This document shows positions 1 to 6,259 of a stretch of 7,895 nt of DNA, piece after piece (position 1 is the first letter of the stretch; each line of letters opens with the position of its first letter). The notes beneath the pieces are model-generated. The model was not told the DNA's origin and did no database searches. It saw only the letters and a list, made by a program, of their open reading frames with translations. Made by a program: the position numbers and the translations under genes. Source of the DNA: Pseudomonadota bacterium (GTDB taxonomy: Bacteria; Pseudomonadota; Gammaproteobacteria; Acidithiobacillales; Acidithiobacillaceae); contig JAKAVW010000134.1 in the NCBI GenBank assembly GCA_021827445.1, positions 1 to 7,895 on the forward strand, in the 5' to 3' direction.

Positions 1-1161
1 CCCGCCTAACACCTGGGGGGCGATAATCATATCCGGCTGTACCCGGCGCACCCGGCCCAGATTTTTACTGTCATTGACGGCGGCTACTGTTTTGGCCGAC
101 CCCTCCATTTCTTTGACAGCCAGCACCACAAAGGCGTTTTCCGAGTCGTCGGCACGTAAAGCCAGTACGGCCGCAGCCTGCTCGGCACCGGCACTGCGCA
201 GCACATCCGTATCGCTGGAGTCGCCGATGACCAAATCCTCTGGCTGATAGATGGAGTCATCAGGCTGGTGTCCCATGATCACTACGACGGGCAGATTGCG
301 GCCCTTGAGTTCGCGATAGCTGTTGCGCGCCAACGGGGTGTCGCCCGCAATAATATAATGGCCTTTACGAATCATGCGGCGTTTTTCTCCTTGCAGGGCT
401 GATTGCAGGCGATTATTCACGGCCGGGACGATAATAGCGGAAAGCGAAGTAGCAAATACCGTTATTCCCAATACGATCAAAGATACCACAAATAGTCGCG
501 ATTGGTTGCTGACCGGCAGGATATCTCCATAGCCCACGGTGGCCATGGTGACTACCGAAAAATAGAGCGCCGTAGAAAGGCTGTGAATTTGCGGTTTGAA
601 TCCGTCCCCCAGAATGTATGCGCCAAAGACGCCATAACTCACAACCATGATGGCGCCGACTAAGGCAAACAATGTACCCGTTGCCAAGCTGCTGCGATTA
701 AAACGGCCGCGAAATACCCACAGAAAAAGCACCAGTGCGGCATTGTAATACAGCAGCACGGAGATCTGATGCGGGTGCCGATAAATCCCGAAGACAAGGA
801 TGGCCGTTGCCATAATCAGGACGAGCGCCCAGGCAAAACGGGAGCGGAAAAGCAGACCCAGGGACATGATGAGCAAGATGACGCCTGCAGCGCCCTGTGG
901 AATACCGCGAAAGGCATCGAGCACAAAACTGTGGGAGACCGCTGCCAGACTGCCGACGTAGCTCAGGCCCAGCAGATGCTCCAGCGCTGGGAGAATATTG
1001 AATAACCCGAGAAAGCCCACCGCCGCTGCGATGGGGAAATGCGGATACCAGTCCTCCAGGTGGAGGAGAGTCGTCCAGCGTTGCCCGCGCGCGCGCCAGC
1101 GGGCACGCCAGTCCGGCCGCAACACATGCCAGGGGTGACGTTCACTGAACTTTTTGGGCAC
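1..1161 (-). CDS. kch: Kch-type voltage-gated potassium channel with RCK domain, 3' end cut by window edge
   Basis: A 387-codon open frame runs off the left edge, so the C-terminus is missing. It is an inner-membrane K+ channel subunit that should work as a tetramer. The N-terminal part has several hydrophobic segments (about residues 43-60, 91-103, 109-125, 134-150, 161-183). A pore loop follows with the K+ selectivity filter TVGYGD at 208-213, then an inner helix at 223-247. From about 268 a cytosolic RCK/TrkA-N-like domain begins (GHYIIAGD), and it includes the stretch DSKNLGRVRRV (364-374). Order and sequence match my memory of E. coli Kch closely, including the segment after the filter and the DSKNL region. 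The start is GTG at 1161: GGAG lies 6 nt upstream (1168-1171) and an in-frame TGA sits at 1165-1167, so no earlier start is possible. The RCK nucleotide motif is degenerate (GDTPLA instead of GxGxxG). It lies 65 nt downstream of engB on the same strand. Confidence 0.93.
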   Translation of the reverse strand, partial: MPKKFSERHPWHVLRPDWRARWRARGQRWTTLLHLEDWYPHFPIAAAVGFLGLFNILPALEHLLGLSYVGSLAAVSHSFVLDAFRGIPQGAAGVILLIMSLGLLFRSRFAWALVLIMATAILVFGIYRHPHQISVLLYYNAALVLFLWVFRGRFNRSSLATGTLFALVGAIMVVSYGVFGAYILGDGFKPQIHSLSTALYFSVVTMATVGYGDILPVSNQSRLFVVSLIVLGITVFATSLSAIIVPAVNNRLQSALQGEKRRMIRKGHYIIAGDTPLARNSYRELKGRNLPVVVIMGHQPDDSIYQPEDLVIGDSSDTDVLRSAGAEQAAAVLALRADDSENAFVVLAVKEMEGSAKTVAAVNDSKNLGRVRRVQPDMIIAPQVLGG

Positions 1162-1200
1162 GCTTCACTCCAAAACCGTGGATAGCCCATTGGTTGTCTG

Positions 1201-1228
1201 GATCCGGTCTACCCTCCCTGGCCGGATC
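1201..1228 (-). repeat. Inverted repeat between engB and kch
   Basis: GATCCGG (1201-1207) is repeated inverted as CCGGATC (1222-1228), giving a 7-bp stem with a 14-nt loop that starts at the engB stop codon. No T-tract follows on the minus strand, so it is not a convincing intrinsic terminator. It could be an mRNA processing or stability hairpin between engB and kch, or chance. Confidence 0.35.
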
Positions 1229-1913
1229 ATGAGTCCTCCCCTCCCTTTGAGGACTCGCTATTAACCCCGGTATCAGCCGGGGTTTCTTTTTCTGCTTCTG
1301 GTGTGAGCCAACGCGCTATACGTTCATGCAATTCGTCTATACCAAGCCCTGATTGGGCAGAGAAGAGCTGCATGGCGACCCCCTGCAATTCTGGAATCCG
1401 CCGCAGGCGGGCCATTTCTTGAATAGCCGCGCCGCGACTGAGTTTGTCGGCTTTGTTCAACAAGACATGCACCGGCCTTCCGCAACCCGCCGCGAAGGCA
1501 ATGAGATCGGCGTCATGAGGGCCGTAGGGGTGGCGGATATCCATCACCAGGATCAATCCGCGCAAACTGCCGCGCCGCCGCAGATAGTGTTCCAGCAGTG
1601 GTCCCCAGGAGCGTCGTAGCGCCTCGGGTACCTTGGCATACCCATAGCCAGGCAGATCCACGAGGCGCTGACCTGGATCGAGGTCGAAAACATTGATGGC
1701 CTGGGTACGGCCCGGGGTGCGGCTGACCCGCGCCAGTGCCCGGCGCTCGGTCAGCATATTGAGGGTGGATGACTTGCCGACGTTGGAGCGGCCGGCAAAG
1801 GCCACTTCGACGCCATTATCGGCGGGTAACTGTTCCGCCTGGGTTACACTCAGGCGATAGGCCGCCCGCCGTAGCGGCGCGAAACGAAAGGAATTGGGGT
1901 TGGTATGGTCCAT
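1227..1913 (-). CDS. engB: Ribosome biogenesis GTP-binding protein EngB/YsxC (YihA)
   Basis: This is a cytosolic TRAFAC-class GTPase. In other bacteria the family is required for maturation of the large ribosomal subunit. From the chosen ATG (228 aa) the GTPase motifs are all present and in order: G1 GRSNVGKS (41-48), G2 region RTPGRTQ (65-71), G3 DLPGYG (86-91), G4 NKAD (153-156) and G5-like FSA (184-186). The MDIRHP segment (124-129) is also typical. The same frame can be extended to a TTG at 1949 (240 aa), but neither start has a good Shine-Dalgarno site. Alignment from memory with E. coli YihA favours the ATG at 1913. The last ~24 residues (from about 205) are a polar, probably disordered tail beyond the G domain. 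The gene lies 114 nt after the MFS stop and 65 nt before kch, possibly in one transcript. Confidence 0.95.
   Translation of the reverse strand: MDHTNPNSFRFAPLRRAAYRLSVTQAEQLPADNGVEVAFAGRSNVGKSSTLNMLTERRALARVSRTPGRTQAINVFDLDPGQRLVDLPGYGYAKVPEALRRSWGPLLEHYLRRRGSLRGLILVMDIRHPYGPHDADLIAFAAGCGRPVHVLLNKADKLSRGAAIQEMARLRRIPELQGVAMQLFSAQSGLGIDELHERIARWLTPEAEKETPADTGVNSESSKGGEDS
1263..1290 (+). terminator. Terminator-like hairpin antisense to the engB 3' end
   Basis: A perfect 8-bp inverted repeat, AACCCCGG / CCGGGGTT (1263-1270 and 1277-1284), has a 6-nt loop. Read on the plus strand it is followed by a T-rich run (TTTCTTTTTCT from 1283). This is the form of an intrinsic terminator for plus-strand transcription, but no plus-strand gene lies upstream in the window. 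Read on the minus strand the U-tract is missing. It lies inside the codons for the non-conserved EngB tail. It may stop antisense RNA or may be coincidental. Confidence 0.45.
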
Positions 1914-2018
1914 GCTTAGAGCATAGTCGCCGCCTACCCTGTCTGGCAATGCGGAACCATAAAAGTTGCTCTTGTCGCCGTCTTGGCGAGGTCCTATATT
2001 TTTAATACAGCCACTCGT

Positions 2019-2027
2019 ATTGTATCA
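2019..2027 (-). promoter_or_regulatory. Possible extended -10 promoter for engB
   Basis: On the minus strand the sequence TGATACAAT lies just after the transporter stop, in a locally AT-rich stretch (1990-2060). It matches an extended -10 (TGnTAnAAT). No good -35 hexamer is visible 16-18 nt upstream. Initiation near 2012 would leave a leader of about 100 nt before the engB ATG. Confidence 0.3.
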
Positions 2028-3233
2028 TTATTTTCTAAAAAATCGCTGAAAAAAATACAAATACGCGCCTTGCAGTACCCCCGCAATGAGAAAGGGGGTT
2101 ACCAGCATCTCTGACTGAAAAAATGTGGCGGCAATCGTCGGACCAATAGCACGCGGGGCCTGTACAGACAGACTATTCACCGTCGCGGCCAGGCCCCGTC
2201 GGTCCTCGTCCACCAGGCCGAGAAATAGCGCCTGCCGTGAGCCTATGTTTCCCTGATTCAATGCCCCACGGGCGATAAAAATCAGCATCGCCAGCCAGAA
2301 AAACGGCGAGAACGGTAGAACCAGCAACAGAACCAGCCCGAGCAGACGCATGCGCAAAACCGTTCCCACCAAGCCAAAGCGCCGAGTGAGGCGCAGACCG
2401 ATCAGCGACATGAAAGCGGCACTGACGAAGGCGAGTGCCATCGCGCCACCAATCGCCGCTGGTCCCACCCCAAAGCGCAGGTGAAACCAGTACGCCATCA
2501 ACGGCCCCACCATACCAATTCCCAGACCATTCAGGGCATTGATGGTGCCGAAAGTCAGCAGCACCCGCCAGATGGGCTTGCGCACCGCCGGAGGATCTGT
2601 CTGTACCTGCTCACCTTGCTCCGCTGATGCCGCAGCGGTCGGCGACTCTTCTGCAGCATGCAAAAACAGCAGGCAGATAAGCGAACCCAGCAAGACCATC
2701 AGGAAGAGCGGTCTGTAAACCTCAGCATCCGGCAACACGCCCGCTAAAATACCGGGTAAGGTGGCCAGTGTGGCACCAGCGGCCATCCCCAAAAGTCCGA
2801 TGCTGGTATTAAAGTGAAAAATCTTTCCCCATTGCTCGCTGGCCACACTCCGCGACATCCAGGATTGCTCCGCCGGGGCGAAGGGACCGGCCCCGCCGTT
2901 GGCGCCGCGACCGAAGGCCCCGAGAATGGCAGCCAGAGTAAGCCAGACGGGTTGCGCGGTACTGAGCGCGATGGACGCAGCGATGAGTTGAATTCCTTCG
3001 TAGCCCAACAGAAAGCCTTTGGCACCAAAGTGATCACTCAAGGGACCCGCCAGCAGGGTCGCTAAAGCGCCGACCAGCAGGCTAACCGAGTACAAAACGC
3101 CAATATTCAGCGTTGTCCAGTGCAGGGCATGCAGATAGAGCGCGAAATCCACGACCAGCGCCCCCTGCCCCACGCTGCGGGCGGCGCGCGCTCCCATCAG
3201 CAGCCCTGCATTGCGGGGGATTCCCTTCAACAA
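2028..3233 (-). CDS. Major facilitator superfamily (MFS) transporter, substrate unknown
   Basis: This is an inner-membrane secondary transporter of 401 aa, the usual MFS length, with a pattern consistent with 12 membrane helices in two halves. The halves are joined by a polar loop at about residues 193-222 rich in A, E, Q and P. A motif-A-like loop GPLSDHFGAK (63-72) lies between helices 2 and 3, and LRLTRRFG (280-287) is its counterpart in the second half. The start is uncertain: two TTG codons at 3233 and 3230, with no clear ribosome binding site, follow the panD stop by 12 nt. The first ATG in frame is codon 13 (3197). The frame is the same as that of panD, interrupted only by the panD TGA. 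Translation probably depends on ribosomes finishing panD. I cannot assign a substrate. Its coupling to panD makes beta-alanine, pantothenate or a related metabolite a guess only. Confidence 0.88.
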   Translation of the reverse strand: MLKGIPRNAGLLMGARAARSVGQGALVVDFALYLHALHWTTLNIGVLYSVSLLVGALATLLAGPLSDHFGAKGFLLGYEGIQLIAASIALSTAQPVWLTLAAILGAFGRGANGGAGPFAPAEQSWMSRSVASEQWGKIFHFNTSIGLLGMAAGATLATLPGILAGVLPDAEVYRPLFLMVLLGSLICLLFLHAAEESPTAAASAEQGEQVQTDPPAVRKPIWRVLLTFGTINALNGLGIGMVGPLMAYWFHLRFGVGPAAIGGAMALAFVSAAFMSLIGLRLTRRFGLVGTVLRMRLLGLVLLLVLPFSPFFWLAMLIFIARGALNQGNIGSRQALFLGLVDEDRRGLAATVNSLSVQAPRAIGPTIAATFFQSEMLVTPFLIAGVLQGAYLYFFQRFFRK

Positions 3234-3245
3234 AGGGCTCGCCGC

Positions 3246-3629
3246 TCAGGCGGGGACAGGATCAATCTGCTGGCTGCGTCGGGTTATCCGATTGCGCTCA
3301 TCCACATACACCAGTTGCGGCTGAAAACCGGCAACTTTCTCTTCCGCCACCTGCGCGTAGGCCGCAATGATGAGGATGTCCCCCAAGGCCACCCGGCGCG
3401 CCGCGGCGCCATTGACTGAAATGATCCCCGACCCGGTCGGGGCGCTGATCGCATAGGTACTGAAACGATCGCCATTATTCACATCGTAAATGTGTATTTG
3501 TTCGTAAGGATGGATGCCCGCCGCAGTCAGCAGATCGTTGTCAATCGCGCAGGAGCCCTCGTATTCCAGTTCGACGGCGGTAACCCGTACCCGATGCAGT
3601 TTACCCTTCAACAAGGTCAACAAAATCAT
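3246..3629 (-). CDS. panD: Aspartate 1-decarboxylase precursor (pyruvoyl enzyme)
   Basis: PanD decarboxylates L-aspartate to beta-alanine for pantothenate and CoA synthesis in the cytosol. The 127-aa precursor has the usual length (126 in E. coli). It self-cleaves between Gly25 and Ser26 in the motif YEGSCAID (23-30), and the serine becomes the pyruvoyl group. Other family residues are present: Lys10 in KGKLHRV, Arg55, Thr58 and Tyr59 in DRFSTY, and Asn73 in SVNGAAA. The ATG at 3629 has GAGGG (3636-3640) 6 nt upstream. The start overlaps the stop of a 39-codon ORF by ATGA, and the Shine-Dalgarno sequence lies in the arm of a 9-bp hairpin. An MFS gene follows 12 nt after the stop in the same frame. 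panB and panC are not in this window. Confidence 0.97.
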   Translation of the reverse strand: MILLTLLKGKLHRVRVTAVELEYEGSCAIDNDLLTAAGIHPYEQIHIYDVNNGDRFSTYAISAPTGSGIISVNGAAARRVALGDILIIAAYAQVAEEKVAGFQPQLVYVDERNRITRRSQQIDPVPA

Positions 3630-3745
3630 CGTGCACCCTCATCCCAATGAGGGTGATTCGCCAGCCGGTTTACCCCCCGGGCGACAAACGCCAAGATAAC
3701 AGGCGTTCCCACCATAATCACTATTTCTCCCCAGAGGTTTAACAT
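3626..3745 (-). CDS. Small single-span membrane peptide, coupled to panD (unrecognised)
   Basis: This 39-aa ORF starts at ATG 3745 with GGAG 9 nt upstream. Its TGA overlaps the panD ATG in the classic ATGA coupling arrangement. The N-terminal half is hydrophobic (IVIMVGTPVILAFVA, about residues 8-22), enough for one membrane segment. The C-terminal half is polar and charged (RGVNRLANHPHWDEGAR). Basic residues right after the hydrophobic part suggest a cytoplasmic C-terminus. I do not recognise a family. Evidence that it is real: a good ribosome binding site, exact overlap with panD, membrane-like composition, and a panD Shine-Dalgarno hairpin inside its codons that only translation would open. 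It could act as a leader peptide for coupling, as a membrane protein, or both. Codon conservation in relatives would settle it. Confidence 0.6.
   Translation of the reverse strand: MLNLWGEIVIMVGTPVILAFVARGVNRLANHPHWDEGAR
3634..3655 (-). promoter_or_regulatory. Hairpin sequestering the panD ribosome binding site
   Basis: CACCCTCAT (3634-3642) and ATGAGGGTG (3647-3655) form a perfect 9-bp inverted repeat with a 4-nt loop. In the panD mRNA the 3' arm contains GAGGG, the panD Shine-Dalgarno sequence. A folded stem would hide it. The stem lies within codons 31-37 of the upstream small ORF, so ribosomes translating that ORF would melt it. An alternative role is a DNA operator for a dimeric regulator. 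Confidence 0.55.
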
Positions 3746-3869
3746 GACGCCATGCTCCCGATGCAATGCAATCTGCGCAGTTTACTACCAGCACGGCCTG
3801 CGGGGGAATCTTCGTGGGTTTCAGGGTTCTATACTTGAACGAACATAAAAGATATCGGGATAGCGGAAT
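3746..3869. other. Divergent intergenic region between the panD group and the H+-ATPase gene
   Basis: This 124-bp gap should hold both divergent promoters. On the plus strand TATACT (3830-3835) resembles a sigma70 -10, but no good -35 lies 16-18 nt upstream. It sits between short inverted GTTC and GAAC arms (3826-3829, 3837-3840). On the minus strand I see no convincing hexamer pair. Confidence 0.5.
3830..3835 (+). promoter_or_regulatory. Possible -10 element of the H+-ATPase gene
   Basis: TATACT differs from the -10 consensus at one base. It would start transcription near 3842, giving a leader of about 28 nt that still contains the GGGA ribosome-binding sequence at 3857-3860. No matching -35 is visible, so the site may need an activator or may be spurious. 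Confidence 0.25.
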
Positions 3870-6164
3870 ATGCCGGAAAACACCTGCAACGGACTGAGTA
3901 GCGACGAGGCGCGGCAACGGCTTGCCCAATATGGCCCCAACGCAATCACCGAAGAAAAACCCCAAAACTGGCTGCTCTTTCTCCACAAGTTCTGGGCACC
4001 GGTACCCTGGATGCTGGAAGGCACCTTGATTCTGGAAGCCATATTGGGTAAGTGGCCAGAAGCCATCATCATCACTTTGCTCCTCATTTTTAACGGGGTG
4101 CTCGGTTTCAGCCAGGAGCGCAAGGCGCAGAGCGCGCTGGATCTGCTGAAAGAGCGCCTGCGGATTCAGGCCCGCGCCTGTCGCGACGGACGATGGCAAA
4201 GCGTCTCGGCCGCCGATCTGGTGCCAGGTGACCTGGTTCATGTGCGGGTCGGCGACATCGTTCCCGCTGATCTGCATCTCAGCGATGGCAGCATACTGGT
4301 AGACCAATCCGCCCTGACGGGAGAATCCATGCCCGTGGAATGCGCCGCAGGCGATACCCTCTATTCCGCATCCGTCGTGCGTCGCGGTGAAGCGTCAGGT
4401 GAGGTCACGGCGACCGGCGCCAGGAGTTATTTCGGTAAAACCGCAGAGTTGGTGCGCAGCGCCGGTGCCAAAAGTCACTTGGAAGAATTGGTTCTCTCCA
4501 TTGTCCGCTATCTGGTAATAATGGACGTTGTTCTCGTCGCCGCGATCCTGATTTACGCAGCCGCCAGCCACATCACTCTTGCGGAAATACTGCCTTTTGC
4601 GCTCATCCTGCTGGTTGCTTCGGTACCGGTGGCGCTGCCCGCCACCTTCACCCTGGCCACCGCCATCGCCTCTCTGCATCTGGTGCACCGTGGGGTGCTG
4701 GTCACCCGTCTGGCCGCGGTGGAAGAAGCCGCCGCCATGAGTGATCTCTGCAGTGACAAAACCGGCACCCTCACCCAGAACCGCCTCAGCCTCAGCCAGA
4801 TAAAGACCTGGCCCGGTGTAGAAGAGACGCAACTGCTTAGTATGGCCGCCATGGCCAGTGACAGCGCCACCCAGGATCCCATTGATCTCGCCATTCTCCA
4901 GAAGTCGGCAACCCAGATCGCCAATCTGCCTGATCGCCAGCAATTTGTGCCCTTTGATCCCACTACCAAGCGTTCGGAGGGGGTTTTCATGCAGGACGGC
5001 GCATCATGGCGCGCACTCAAAGGTGCACCCCAGATCATCGCTAAACTCTGCAGCAATACGGACTGGGAACAAGCGACAACGGATCTCGCCGCCAGTGGCG
5101 CACGGGTGCTCGCCGTGGCGGCCGGTCCGGATGGTCAACCGCGCCTTCTCGGTCTGCTCGCACTCGCGGACCCCATCCGCCCGGATGCTGCCGAAGTCGT
5201 CCAATATTTGCGGGAACTTGGCGTGCGAGTACGCATGATCACCGGCGACAGCCTGCAGACGGCAAAAAATGTTGCCACATCGCTGGCCATCACGGGCCGC
5301 GTTTGTGACCGCAGTGCCCTGGCTGAGGACTGTAGCGTGTATGCCGGGGTTTTCCCCGCCGATAAGTTTCATCTGGTACAGGGGTTGCAGAAAAAAGGCC
5401 GGATCGTCGGCATGACCGGTGATGGCGTCAACGATGCCCCTGCGCTTAAACAAGCCGAGATGGGCGTGGCCGTGGAAAGTGCCACCGACGTTGCCAAGGC
5501 AGCGGCCAGCCTTGTGCTTACCACGCCCGGTTTGCAGGGGGTACTCGATGCGGTGGTCACCGGTCGGCGCGTCTATCAGCGCATGCTCACCTATACCCTC
5601 AACAAAATCGTCAAGGTCTTTCAGGTCGCCCTGTTCCTGAGTCTGGGCTTCTTGATGTTCCGCAGCTTTGTGGTCACACCGCTGCTGGTCCTTTTGCTGC
5701 TCTTCGCCAATGATTTCGTGACCATGTCGCTGGCAGAGGATAATGTGCGTCCCTCGCCCAAACCGGACCGCTGGGATATTCGTACTCTGGTCCTCTCCTC
5801 ATTGGTGGTGGCTTTCGCCTGGCTGATTTATATCTTCGCCGTGTATGGCGTGGGCCGGTCTCTGGGCCTGCCACTGGCGTCCGTGCAGACCCTGGATTTC
5901 CTCGGGCTGGTGTTTTCCGGGCTCGCCAATGTCTTTTTGGTGCGGGAGCGCGGCCATCTCTGGGGATCAATCCCTGGTCGCTTCCTGCTCTGGGCAAGTC
6001 TGACGGACATATTGGTAGTAAGCGGTCTGGCGGTTATGGGCTGGCTGATGGCGCCCCTACCGATAGTGATTATCGCCAGTCTGCTCCTGGCGACGGCGTT
6101 CTACACCTTAATTCTCGACCAGATCAAGGTGCCTTTGTTGCGGAGATTAACCAGTGCTTATTGA
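3870..6164 (+). CDS. P-type H+-ATPase (plasma-membrane, P3A type)
   Basis: This 764-aa inner-membrane pump uses ATP to expel cations, most likely protons. It has the full P-type layout. An N-terminal segment with PVPWMLE (44-50) marks helix M1 of the P3A group. The actuator-domain TGES is at 150-153 and M4 PVALP at 253-257. The phosphorylated aspartate is D296 in DKTGTLT (296-302). KGAP (384-387), DPIRPD (434-439), TGD (458-460) and TGDGVNDAP (516-524) follow. M5-M10 occupy about 575-750. Asp615 in the M6 segment FANDFVTMS matches the proton-binding Asp of plant and fungal pumps, and RPSPKPD (627-633) follows it as in plants. The plant autoinhibitory tail is absent. Gln585 appears to replace the M5 arginine of the plant pump, with Lys579 and Lys582 close by. 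GGGA 9 nt before the ATG is the ribosome binding site. A cation other than H+ cannot be excluded from sequence. Confidence 0.93.
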   Translation: MPENTCNGLSSDEARQRLAQYGPNAITEEKPQNWLLFLHKFWAPVPWMLEGTLILEAILGKWPEAIIITLLLIFNGVLGFSQERKAQSALDLLKERLRIQARACRDGRWQSVSAADLVPGDLVHVRVGDIVPADLHLSDGSILVDQSALTGESMPVECAAGDTLYSASVVRRGEASGEVTATGARSYFGKTAELVRSAGAKSHLEELVLSIVRYLVIMDVVLVAAILIYAAASHITLAEILPFALILLVASVPVALPATFTLATAIASLHLVHRGVLVTRLAAVEEAAAMSDLCSDKTGTLTQNRLSLSQIKTWPGVEETQLLSMAAMASDSATQDPIDLAILQKSATQIANLPDRQQFVPFDPTTKRSEGVFMQDGASWRALKGAPQIIAKLCSNTDWEQATTDLAASGARVLAVAAGPDGQPRLLGLLALADPIRPDAAEVVQYLRELGVRVRMITGDSLQTAKNVATSLAITGRVCDRSALAEDCSVYAGVFPADKFHLVQGLQKKGRIVGMTGDGVNDAPALKQAEMGVAVESATDVAKAAASLVLTTPGLQGVLDAVVTGRRVYQRMLTYTLNKIVKVFQVALFLSLGFLMFRSFVVTPLLVLLLLFANDFVTMSLAEDNVRPSPKPDRWDIRTLVLSSLVVAFAWLIYIFAVYGVGRSLGLPLASVQTLDFLGLVFSGLANVFLVRERGHLWGSIPGRFLLWASLTDILVVSGLAVMGWLMAPLPIVIIASLLLATAFYTLILDQIKVPLLRRLTSAY

Positions 6165-6219
6165 CATGGGGTGCGGATGCCCGGGGAGTGCAAAGACCAT
6201 TCAGCCATGGCCCTGCCAA

Positions 6220-6228
6220 TGCTAATAT
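6220..6228 (+). promoter_or_regulatory. Possible extended -10 promoter for tyrS
   Basis: TGCTAATAT in the gap after the ATPase gene fits an extended -10 (TGn plus TAATAT). Only a weak -35 (TTCAGC, 6200-6205) lies 17 nt upstream. Initiation near 6235 would give a leader of about 25 nt before the preferred tyrS ATG. A second potential -35, TTGACA at 6161-6166, has no good partner. Confidence 0.35.
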
Positions 6229-6259
6229 GCTGCCTTATCACAAAACACTGGCTCAGGTT

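Noticed and set aside
769..1005. 78-codon plus-strand open frame opposite kch
   Set aside because: It is antisense to membrane-segment codons of kch with low-complexity polar composition and no ribosome binding site.
963..1190. 75-codon minus-strand frame with an ATG upstream of kch
   Set aside because: It is out of frame with the channel. The channel GTG has the proper GGAG site and a clear homologue alignment.
2016..2064. Imperfect inverted repeat (CGTATTGTAT / ATACAAATACG) at the transporter 3' end as a terminator
   Set aside because: The loop is nearly 30 nt, the stem is AT-rich with a bulge, and no T-run follows on the minus strand.
3639..4307. 222-codon minus-strand open frame across the intergenic region and the ATPase start
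   Set aside because: It is antisense to the conserved N-terminal region of the H+-ATPase, shows no family features and runs in a different frame from the better supported small ORF before panD.
4395..4943. 182-codon minus-strand open frame
   Set aside because: It lies fully opposite the P-type ATPase catalytic region, is rich in Gly/His/Gln with no domain, and is typical of an antisense shadow in GC-rich DNA.
6161..6189. TTGACA at 6161 as the tyrS -35
   Set aside because: No -10-like hexamer lies 15-19 nt downstream.
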